From Impatiens glandulifera (taxonomy: Eukaryota; Streptophyta; Magnoliopsida; Ericales; Balsaminaceae), in assembly GCF_907164915.1 (NCBI RefSeq), contig NC_061862.1, positions 142,033,913 to 142,097,912 of the forward strand: 64,000 nucleotides of DNA. The letters run 5' to 3'. The notes under the pieces are model-generated. The model searched no databases, had not been told where the DNA came from, and was given only the letters and a program-made list of their open reading frames with translations. The stretch's first letter is position 1. Each line of letters opens with the position of its first letter. Position numbers and translations under genes: made by a program. This document shows, piece by piece, positions 10,349 to 18,429 of this stretch.

Positions 10349-11866
10349 ATGTATCAAGATAGGCCTCCAATGCTAGAAGGTGATGACTTTGCCAACCGGA
10401 AGGCACGCATGCACCTACATCTAGTCACCTTGGATGATGAAATGGAATCCATTCTGACCGAAGGACCGATATTCATTGACAAAGATAGAAAAGAATGGAC
10501 GGCCGAAGATAGGAGAAGGAACAATCTGGACAACCATGCAAGAAACCGGATCTCCAACAGCGTGGACAGAAACACATACTGCAAAATCAGAGATTGCAAA
10601 ACCGCGAAGGAAACTTGGAACACGGTCATCCAGATCTTTGAGGGAAATGAAAGAACAAAGGAGAACAAAATAATGGTGGCCACACAGAGGTTTGAAAGCA
10701 TCAAAATGAAACCAGGGGAAACTATGAAAGAATACAGTGACCGGTTCACTGGTGTATTAGATGAGTTAGCAAATCTGGGTAAGAAGTATGACAACAAAGA
10801 GGTCATCATGAAGGTCTTGAGATCTCTTCCGAGTGCTTGGGACATAAAGACGATGGTCATGAGAGAATCAAAGAGCCTACGTAAGATGAAACTATACGAC
10901 GTATTCGAAGACCTTAAGGCATATGAGTTCGAGATGAATTCCAGAACTGAAGAGGAAGTCTCGGCCTCAACGTCAACCAGAGCACTGATCACATCTACGG
11001 AACCGGCTGCACCTGGTCCTGCCCCTATACCTACACCTGCACCGGTACCGACTCCTGCACCTGCACCGATCAGAACCGCCGAACAGTTTACTGAGGACGC
11101 CATGACAATGCTTGCACAGAAGTTTGGGAGGTTCATGAAAAGGAGCCAACCGACAAACAGCTACTATGGTGACAAATCCAATATAAGATGCTATAACTGT
11201 AACTGTATGAGACATTTTAAGTGGGAATGCAGGAAACCAAGGAGAGATACACAGAAACCAGACTATCAAAATAACCGGAACAACTATCACCAAAATGGTG
11301 AAGGAAATGGTAACAACCGTAACAACTATCAACAAATCGGTGAAGGAAGTGAGGTATCGAAAGCACTGATAGCCGACGATGGAGGAAGTCTATGGGCTCA
11401 CAGTGACAGTGACGATGACCTCACATGTCTCATGGCAAATGAGGAACAGGTATTTGACTCTCCCTGTGAAGAATTTACTAAAGATGAATTACACAATGCA
11501 TTGAATGACATGGTAGAAGAATATAAGAACCTATTGACCATGTTACCTAAGCACCTCAACCTCAAAACCGATCCCATAGCACCTACCCCAGTAGAACCAG
11601 AGGTACCCATCATAACCGAACCGGAGGTCATACAACCTGATGATACCCACACCCTAGAAACCGAGTTAGATCCTAAGATCGAACAACCTAGTGAGCCGAC
11701 TAGAGAGCTGACCGAGAAAGAGAATGCCCGATTTCAATATACGATGGCCGCCTATAGGAGATCTAGCGATATAGTAAAGAATCTGAATAAAGAATACAGG
11801 CATCCTCGTTGTAAGAATGGCCTAGGATACACAGAGAACAGATCTAAAAACCGAAAACCCACATGA
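10349..11866 (+). CDS. gag: Gag polyprotein of element A (UBN2-type, zinc knuckle)
   Basis: Encodes the capsid/nucleocapsid protein that packages element RNA in cytoplasmic virus-like particles. I chose ATG 10349 (MYQDRPP) because upstream codons lie in the primer site and LTR. The product is 505 residues. Residues about 1-215 form the UBN2/Copia-type Gag domain; a Pro-Ala-Pro repeat linker follows (about 230-250); a CX2CX4HX4C zinc knuckle (CYNCN..H....C) is at residues 281-294; then an Asn-rich segment and an acidic region. The frame ends at TGA 11864-11866, but the same frame is open again to TAA 12236-12238, and element B also has an in-frame stop at the matching place. The 260-residue antisense frame at 10354-11136 is a shadow. 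Confidence 0.9.
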   Translation: MYQDRPPMLEGDDFANRKARMHLHLVTLDDEMESILTEGPIFIDKDRKEWTAEDRRRNNLDNHARNRISNSVDRNTYCKIRDCKTAKETWNTVIQIFEGNERTKENKIMVATQRFESIKMKPGETMKEYSDRFTGVLDELANLGKKYDNKEVIMKVLRSLPSAWDIKTMVMRESKSLRKMKLYDVFEDLKAYEFEMNSRTEEEVSASTSTRALITSTEPAAPGPAPIPTPAPVPTPAPAPIRTAEQFTEDAMTMLAQKFGRFMKRSQPTNSYYGDKSNIRCYNCNCMRHFKWECRKPRRDTQKPDYQNNRNNYHQNGEGNGNNRNNYQQIGEGSEVSKALIADDGGSLWAHSDSDDDLTCLMANEEQVFDSPCEEFTKDELHNALNDMVEEYKNLLTMLPKHLNLKTDPIAPTPVEPEVPIITEPEVIQPDDTHTLETELDPKIEQPSEPTRELTEKENARFQYTMAAYRRSSDIVKNLNKEYRHPRCKNGLGYTENRSKNRKPT

Positions 11867-12238
11867 AAAGCAAAGCTTACTAAAGGAAACCTTCCCTTTA
11901 TAAAATTCCTTAAGAGCACCTGTATAGCTGAAGAAGAAGAGACCGCATATTATAGGGAAGAAAAGACAAAATATGATTATGTTGGCCCAACTAATTCATG
12001 GCTTGACCTTGAGAAAAGGAAAGCAGAAATCCTCAAATATAAGAAAGATTTTCCTGAACCACGTAGGTCAACCTATAGATCATCAAACCAAAGACCATCA
12101 CCATTTAGGTCATTTGCAGGAAAACCGAAAAACACCAGACCAAGTGTCAGAAGAACAGTTGAAACTTTAGCAAAGAAGACCGTACGATTTATCAAAGTTT
12201 GGGTACCTAAGGGACTAACCGCATGTGGACCCAAGTAA
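11867..12238 (+). other. Gag-pol linker of element A, in the gag frame past an in-frame TGA
   Basis: After the gag TGA the same frame stays open for 123 codons. It is Lys/Arg-rich with SNQRPSPFRSF and ends [13 protein letters not shown] before TAA 12236-12238, directly followed by ATG TGG. Element B has the same linker (24061-24291) ending IWIPKGLIDRGPN, TGA, ATG TGG. It is a normal segment between nucleocapsid and protease in this lineage. Whether the stops are decay or regulate Gag:Pol ratio cannot be told from one copy. The pol frame opens at 12219, giving a 20-nt overlap and a +1 shift. Confidence 0.6.
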
Positions 12239-15197
12239 ATGTGGGTACCAAATAGTTGTAAATATGTACATTTTGCAGGACCCAAAGAAGCGGCTAGGAA
12301 ACTCCGAATGGTTCTTGGACAGTGGTTGCTCCAGACACATGACCGGAAATAGCAATCTGCTAACCGACATTAGATCAGCAACCGGTGCTCTAATCACCTT
12401 CGGTGACAACTCTAAAGGTAAAACCGTGGGCAAGGGTAAGATTGTCCATGGTAACCTAACTATTGATAATGTACTTCTCGTTGAAAACCTACGTTTTAAT
12501 CTACTTAGCATCAGTCAGATGTGTGATGCTGGATACACGGTAGAATTTCTTAAACATGCATGCTTAATTAAGAATTCTCAAGGCATAGTACTACTAACCG
12601 GAAATAGGATAGGTAACATCTACAAGGTAGACTGGAAAACTAGAGTAGAACATCCTATATGCATGATAGCTAAAACTGATCAAACCTGGCTATGGCACAA
12701 AAGACTAAACCATCTAAACATGAAAACCTTAAACTACATTCGTGGTAAGAAATTAGTTGAAGGCATCCCGGATATAGTATTCAACCAGGATAAGGTTTGT
12801 TCAGCATGCCAAATGGGTAAACAAACTAGGTCATCATTTAAAAGCAAAGGAAATCTCCAATCTAGCCGATGTCTAGATCTTCTTCACATGGATTTATTTG
12901 GACCAATTCAGGTCATAAGCCTAGGAGGTATGCTTTACACCATGGTAGTTATTGATGATTACTCTAGATATACATGGGTAATATTCTTACCATCTAAACG
13001 TGAAACGGTATCAAACCTGATCAATCTTCTTAAGCGTTTGCAAAATGAAAAATCAACTCGTATTAATTGCATTCGAAGCGATAGAGGTACCGAATTTACT
13101 AATAGCACATTAACTGCATATCTTGATGAATCCGGCATTAGACACGAGTTGTCTAGTGCTAGGAATCCTCAACAAAATGGCCTGGCCGAGAGAAGAAACC
13201 GGACTCTCAAGGAAGCCGCACGGTCCATGATAGCAGACTCCGGCATTGCTCAGAAATATTGGGCTGAAGCTATCAACACTGCATGCCATACACAAAACCG
13301 GTCCTTGATTAACAGATTTCACAACAAAACACCGTATGAGGTTCATTTTAACAGAGTTCCTAAACTTAAATACCTCAGGATTTTCGGTTGTAAATGTTAT
13401 ATTCATAATAATGGTAAAACCCAACTCACTGCTTTTGATGCAAAGACCGACACCGGCATTATGCTAGGATACTCGTCGGTAAGTAAAGCATATAGAGTAT
13501 ATAACAATAGAACTGCAACCATGGAGGAAACAATTCACGTTGTTTTCGATGAATCGGTTGAGAGCAATACTGCGTCATGCTTTGATCTACACAACAGACT
13601 GGAAAATAACGATATTCATTCTGATAGCGAAGATGAGACTCCGGTCTTCAGGCGGTTTGTCCATGACCTAATGGGTAATATTGATACCCAGCCGGATCAA
13701 GCTGTTCCACAACAGGAAGCTGACACTTCGGTCCAACCCGAGGAAGTCGGTCGGTCTGACAATCTCGGTCAGCCTACCGACATGTCTAGCCTTGATCAAA
13801 CAAACGGTGACTTGGTAGACACCCCTGAACTGAATCTCAAAAGAAACAGTAAACATCCTCCTAAGCAAATTATAGGTGACCCTTCAGAACCTGTTCGAAC
13901 TAGGAGTCAACTTCTGGAAGGATATTTTAACTCTGCTTTCATATCCCAGATTGAACCTAAAAGAATAGATGAATCATTGTCAGATCCGGATTGGATCTTG
14001 GGAATGCAAGAAGAACTAAACCAGTTTGAGAGTAGTAAGGTCTGGTACCTAGTCCCTAGACCGAAGGATCAATCGGTCATAGGAACAAGATGGGTATTCA
14101 GAAACAAACTCAATGAGGACGGTTTGGTCACGAGGAACAAAGCCAGATTAGTGGCTCAAGGTTACAAACAGGAAGAAGGCATTGATTTTGAAGAGTCATT
14201 TGCTCCGGTAGCCAGGATTGAAGCCATTAGGATTTTTCTTGCATTTGCGGCTTTCAAAAATTTCAAAGTTTTTCAAATGGACGTTAAGAGTGCGTTTTTG
14301 AACGGTGACCTACGTGAGGAAGTGTATGTTGAACAACCACCCGGTTTTAAAAACGCTGCACTTCCAAATCATGTATACCGGCTGAACAAAGCTTTATACG
14401 GTCTAAAGCAAGCACCTAGGGCCTGGTATGATACACTAACCGCATTCCTATTAGAACATGATTTCACCATCGGTTCAGTGGATAAGACTTTGTTCAAATT
14501 TGAAAAGAAGGAACATATCCTACTTGTTCAAATCTATGTAGATGACATTATTTTTGGTTCAACTGACCCCAAGCTTTGTGACAAATTTTCAAAAATGATG
14601 ACTGACAAGTTTGAAATGAGTATGATGGGAGAATTAAGTTTCTTCCTAGGTCTTCAGGTTAAACAACTCAAGGAAGGAACCTTCATAAGCCAACCCAAAT
14701 ATACCAAGGAGCTAATAAAGAAGTTCGGAATGGACACTTGCTCCTCGGCGGCTACTCCAATGAGCTCATTAGTTAAACTGGATAGGGATGATGAAGGCCA
14801 ATCAGTAGACCAGATTGCATACCGGGGCATGATCGGTTCCCTGTTGTATCTGACAGCGAGTAGACCGGACATCCTGTTTGCAGTTGGTGTATGTGGGAGA
14901 TTTCAAGCAAATCCCAAACAATCCCATTACACAGCCGCAAAGAGGATACTGAAGTATCTAAAGGGCACACCTGATGTCGGTCTGTGGTACCCAAAGGACT
15001 CATCTTTCAATCTAACGAGCTACTCAGACGCAGACTATGCAGGTTGCAAGATTGACAGAAAGAGCACCAGCGGAACATGTCAGTTCCTTGGTGACCGACT
15101 TGTTTCATGGCATAGAAAGAAACAAACATCGGTGGCTACATCAACCGCAGAGGCTGAATACTTGGCGGCTGGAAGTTGCTGTTCTCAACTTCTCTAG
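12225..15197 (+). CDS. pol: Pol polyprotein of element A: protease, integrase, RT, RNase H (truncated)
   Basis: The open frame runs from 12219; the first ATG is 12264, and expression probably depends on frameshift or reinitiation from gag. Numbering from 12225: aspartic protease with [13 protein letters not shown] (Asp 32); GAG-pre-integrase [16 protein letters not shown] zinc region (about 160-205); integrase core with MDLFGP, SDRGTEF and [11 protein letters not shown] giving the D,D,E triad; Copia reverse transcriptase from [11 protein letters not shown], with [14 protein letters not shown] and catalytic YVDD at 771-774; RNase H with [20 protein letters not shown] and [10 protein letters not shown]. 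It stops at TAG 15195-15197, where the family has Trp, so the last RNase H residues are lost. The domain order integrase-RT is diagnostic of Copia. Confidence 0.93.
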   Translation: MDPSKCGYQIVVNMYILQDPKKRLGNSEWFLDSGCSRHMTGNSNLLTDIRSATGALITFGDNSKGKTVGKGKIVHGNLTIDNVLLVENLRFNLLSISQMCDAGYTVEFLKHACLIKNSQGIVLLTGNRIGNIYKVDWKTRVEHPICMIAKTDQTWLWHKRLNHLNMKTLNYIRGKKLVEGIPDIVFNQDKVCSACQMGKQTRSSFKSKGNLQSSRCLDLLHMDLFGPIQVISLGGMLYTMVVIDDYSRYTWVIFLPSKRETVSNLINLLKRLQNEKSTRINCIRSDRGTEFTNSTLTAYLDESGIRHELSSARNPQQNGLAERRNRTLKEAARSMIADSGIAQKYWAEAINTACHTQNRSLINRFHNKTPYEVHFNRVPKLKYLRIFGCKCYIHNNGKTQLTAFDAKTDTGIMLGYSSVSKAYRVYNNRTATMEETIHVVFDESVESNTASCFDLHNRLENNDIHSDSEDETPVFRRFVHDLMGNIDTQPDQAVPQQEADTSVQPEEVGRSDNLGQPTDMSSLDQTNGDLVDTPELNLKRNSKHPPKQIIGDPSEPVRTRSQLLEGYFNSAFISQIEPKRIDESLSDPDWILGMQEELNQFESSKVWYLVPRPKDQSVIGTRWVFRNKLNEDGLVTRNKARLVAQGYKQEEGIDFEESFAPVARIEAIRIFLAFAAFKNFKVFQMDVKSAFLNGDLREEVYVEQPPGFKNAALPNHVYRLNKALYGLKQAPRAWYDTLTAFLLEHDFTIGSVDKTLFKFEKKEHILLVQIYVDDIIFGSTDPKLCDKFSKMMTDKFEMSMMGELSFFLGLQVKQLKEGTFISQPKYTKELIKKFGMDTCSSAATPMSSLVKLDRDDEGQSVDQIAYRGMIGSLLYLTASRPDILFAVGVCGRFQANPKQSHYTAAKRILKYLKGTPDVGLWYPKDSSFNLTSYSDADYAGCKIDRKSTSGTCQFLGDRLVSWHRKKQTSVATSTAEAEYLAAGSCCSQLL

Positions 15198-15500
15198 ATC
15201 CAACAGCAGCTGAAGGACTTCGGTATCATAGCCGAAGAGTCCCCGATCTTCTGTGACAACACAAGTGCCATTGCGATTACCTACAATCCGATTCTCCACT
15301 CCAGAACCAAGCACATCGACATACGACATCACTTTATTCGAGAGCATGTCACGCTGAAGCATATCCGGCTGGAATACGTACCGACAGACCAACAAGTAGC
15401 CGATATCTTCACAAAGCCTCTACAGGAAGCTAAGTTCTCTCAATTCAGACTTACTCTCGGTTTAACCGATATTAGTCAGATCCTTCCTAAGGATGTTTAA
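15198..15500 (+). pseudogene. C-terminal RNase H remainder of element A pol, after premature TAG
   Basis: The pol frame continues without further stops for 100 codons to TAA 15498-15500. It includes the CDNTSAIAI motif (an RNase H catalytic Asp), the SRTKHIDIRHHFIRE block and the TKPL ending typical of Copia pol. A single TGG to TAG change at 15195-15197 explains the break. Without this part RNase H should be inactive. Confidence 0.85.
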
Positions 15501-15944
15501 AAGGAAAACCGGCTTCGACAGATAAAACAGGTAGTTCCTCTTAAGCTGTTGATTTTTGAATTCTCAAGATGCCTATGGAAGAACCGCCCAGCCCATCAGA
15601 CAGAGTAAACCGACCGGCTACTTGGTGGAAACACCAACTAACCGCATCGGGATGAACAACTGATGACTGACCGGTTCGGAAGCAGGTCATCCTAGATTAT
15701 TTGAATTTCACAGATGTGGAACAACTACCAATGTTTGTAAATATCTGTTCTAAAATGTTGCCTTTTCAAAGAAAACTGGTCGCGCCTAAAAAGACGTGAA
15801 GATCTTTTGATATCTTTCATGGTTCAGGCCTATGACCGACACCTAGACTGCAAACATGCCTATTTTGATGCAAAACCTTTTATCCTGCAGTTAATACATG
15901 TCATTCCATTTAATGCCTGGACAATAGGTTAGTCCCTAAACTAG

Positions 15945-15952
15945 TATTTAAG
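15945..15952 (+). promoter_or_regulatory. TATA-like box upstream of extra ORF 1
   Basis: TATTTAAG lies 74 bases before the ORF 1 start, followed by a CA-rich leader (CACTCACCACAACACTCACAAG). The spacing fits a plant RNA polymerase II start and a short 5' UTR. Extra ORFs 2 and 3 have similar boxes at similar distances. Confidence 0.45.
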
Positions 15953-16018
15953 AGAGGCAAACACTCACCACAACACTCACAAGTCACAAGAACACCATCT
16001 CACTAAGGCAAACTAACC

Positions 16019-16753
16019 GTGTCTCAATTCCCAAACATCCTCCAAGTAGATTTTGAATCCTGTACTGGTACCGAACACTATGAGGTGTATCGGATGATCA
16101 AGAAATTGGAAGACACTGGTCTCCAGTATTTTCTAGATGATAAGCAACATATCTACCCTGAATCCGTCATGGAATTCTACTACAATGCCAGGGTATTCCG
16201 GGGCACACCCCATTTTGAGACCCACATCCAATCCAAGGTTGGGGGCATAATTTTCGATTTCACCGAGCAGGACTTTGCTCGGTGCTTCAGTCTGCCTAAG
16301 CAAGGGATCACAGACCTCAACCCTCCGGCCGACATTAAGGCTGAAGTCTCCCTCGCCTTTGCCCGGTCAGATGAGCCTGTCAATGATCGTGGCTCTAAAT
16401 CTCTCTTGAGGGCTGAGTATCAGCTCCTCAATGATGTAATAGGAAGGGGCATCTTTGGAAGAGATGTCACCAATACCTATTGCGTGGCGAGTTTCAATAT
16501 GATGGCCGCCATCATTACTGGCACACCGGTAAATTGGTCCCGGGTGCTGTTCGACACCTTAGTTTGGATGATTAACGTCCAGTCAGTCGGTCTCATTCCA
16601 CAAATGAGCACCCTTCTGGTGGAACTTGGTGTTCCTACCTGTCCTGGCGAGGGCCTGAACCAGGCTCAGGTGCTAACCAGGGAAATGACCGACTCCTTCT
16701 ATAGTCGGTTTGAAAGAGAATGGAGGAGGAGAAACTTCAACCCTCCTCACTAG
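16019..16753 (+). CDS. Extra ORF 1 of element A, plant-specific unknown domain
   Basis: 244 codons. The first codon by alignment with ORFs 2 and 3 is GTG at 16019, so an original ATG appears lost; the next in-frame ATG is at 16094. The protein shows the shared pattern of this family: VDF near the N terminus, TGLQYFLDD, V.EFYYNA, a F.LPKQG box at about residues 92-100, TPVNWSRVLF at about 174-183, and a PG.G box at about 205. No membrane segment or catalytic motif is visible. It resembles, from memory, a protein family expanded in Gesneriaceae proteomes, and more remotely plant mobile domains. Function unknown. It has its own TATA-like box and lies about 520 bp after pol. Confidence 0.7.
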   Translation: MSQFPNILQVDFESCTGTEHYEVYRMIKKLEDTGLQYFLDDKQHIYPESVMEFYYNARVFRGTPHFETHIQSKVGGIIFDFTEQDFARCFSLPKQGITDLNPPADIKAEVSLAFARSDEPVNDRGSKSLLRAEYQLLNDVIGRGIFGRDVTNTYCVASFNMMAAIITGTPVNWSRVLFDTLVWMINVQSVGLIPQMSTLLVELGVPTCPGEGLNQAQVLTREMTDSFYSRFEREWRRRNFNPPH

Positions 16754-17142
16754 GTCACTTCGTCTTGCATCTGGTCGTTTTGCAGCATGTACCGGATGAA
16801 GACTTAACCAAATTTGATCATATCGGCTTCATCCATGTCTACTTCAGTTTTATTTATCGTTTACATATGTCATTCTCGGCATTGTCTCTACCATTTTCGG
16901 CTTCTATCTAATCAATATCGTTTATGTATTAAGTGCATTTAATGACATAATCCGAATTAATGAGATAACTCCCAACCACTCGCACATTTAATTCTCAACT
17001 AATCTGGTTACTTTCCAACAAATATTTACCTCGGGCTTTGCAAACCGTCACTTCCCCATGCACTTTGAAAAAGAAAAGATTCTTTTCCTAAATAAAACAA
17101 AACTGACCATCAATGCTCAAATTTTCCCTCCAAAAACAATTC

Positions 17143-17150
17143 TATATAAG
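17143..17150 (+). promoter_or_regulatory. TATA box upstream of extra ORF 2
   Basis: TATATAAG, 77 bases (box end) before ATG 17227, followed by a pyrimidine-rich leader with CTCTCTCTCTACACC, like a plant core-promoter Y patch. Confidence 0.55.
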
Positions 17151-17226
17151 GAGCCATCCTCCTTTCATTTTATCACATCCAAAATCACTTGTATTCCTCT
17201 TGAAACTCTCTCTCTACACCATAATC

Positions 17227-17935
17227 ATGCCAAGCCGAACTTTGGGAAATTTTCTAAGTGTTGACTTCGGCTCATGTTTGGCCGAATGGGATTATGACCA
17301 TGCAAAGAAACACATGTTTGAAAGTCTCATTGTTACCGGTCTTCAATCGTTCCTTGATGAATCCGGTCCTATACTGACTGAGGATGTCAAGGAATTCTTC
17401 AGAAATGCCATCAACTGGGGTGATCGAATTGTCACCACTGTAAGGAATCATACCTTCCGGCTTGATGAAGCCGAATTTGCCACCCTTTTCAATCTGCCCA
17501 AAGAAGGGTTCTCTGATTTTCCGGCCATGGAGGGAACTGATGAGTACCTCTATGGGTTCCGGTGCTCTGCAACCTTTGATACGGTGGAACCCCATTGGTT
17601 AAAAACCCGCCTCGGTCGTAGTACTCAGCTACTTCTTGAGATTGTCACTCGATCCATTCTGTGCCAATCTCAAAATCAGCGGTACTCAAAGAATAACTAT
17701 CATCTCATGACTCACATCTACAATCACTCGCCCATAAATTGGGCAGGGGTCCTCTTTCAAATCTTGAGGAAAAATGGTGCGGACCAAGAAAGGTCTCGGC
17801 TATGCACCTCACATCAGCAAGCTGATCCTCAAGTACCGGCCAGATTTTGGACCGGGCACACCGGCATCCCCCTCAAACATTCTCGATAAAGATGCGGTGG
17901 TGGACAAGTATTCCAAAATGGTGCTTACTGCTTAA
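17227..17935 (+). pseudogene. Extra ORF 2 of element A (frameshifted), same family as ORFs 1 and 3
   Basis: ATG 17227 fits the leader and the family start; codons before it are 5' UTR. Family marks are VDFGSC, TGLQSFLDE, VKEFFRNA, LFNLPKEG and SPINWAGVLFQIL. The frame ends at TAA 17887-17889, but family similarity (GYAPHISKLILKY..PDFGPGTP) continues in another frame from about 17780 to TAA 17933-17935, so a small indel near 17780 has broken the C terminus. The intact product would be about 235 residues, essentially the domain alone, as in ORF 1. Function unknown. Confidence 0.72.
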
Positions 17936-18318
17936 ATGTCTTTCTTTCATTCTATCGGTTTGTTATTTTAATAAAATATCGTTTCAGTTTTAATGATCGT
18001 TTCTCTTCATTCTTTGCACATCTGTCTAAATAACCGGCTTAACCTCGTCCTTACCCGGTATCATAAAAACTACTTAAAACTGTTAAACACCGATCAATCA
18101 AAATATCTGAAAAATAATTAGAAACCGATCAATCATTCGACCTCAAAGAAAAGAATGTGTCATGCGTGACATAGGCAAAGAACTTTGGAGGGAAATCTCC
18201 CGCTCAAAGCTGCCGCCCACCGTTTCGTACGTAACCGCCCATAGTTTGGCGTCCTTTCGTTTTGGAGGGAAAACTCCCGCCCATTCATGATGGGAAGGTT
18301 TGGCTTCCAAACCGTGCC

Positions 18319-18326
18319 TATAAAAG
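18319..18326 (+). promoter_or_regulatory. TATA box upstream of extra ORF 3
   Basis: TATAAAAG, 104 bases (box end) before ATG 18430, followed by a leader with TTCTCACACAAATTCAC and CTTTCTCTCTCTAAG (pyrimidine patch). It is the strongest of the three internal TATA candidates. Confidence 0.6.
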
Positions 18327-18429
18327 GGGGGCCTTCGTCATATTTTTCATTCTCACACAAATTCACTTTCTCTCTCTAAGCTACTAAACTCTTTGAAGCC
18401 GATTTCTCTAGTTCTCAAACTCTTCAAAC

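Noticed and set aside
10354..11136. 260-residue open frame on the minus strand
   Set aside because: It lies wholly opposite the element A gag, has no family motifs, and its composition is what the complement of gag codons gives.
12239..12285. Mini-intron GTAAATATG..TTTTGCAG at the gag-pol junction
   Set aside because: About 30 bases is too short for a plant intron. Only the acceptor half is kept as a speculation in the findings.
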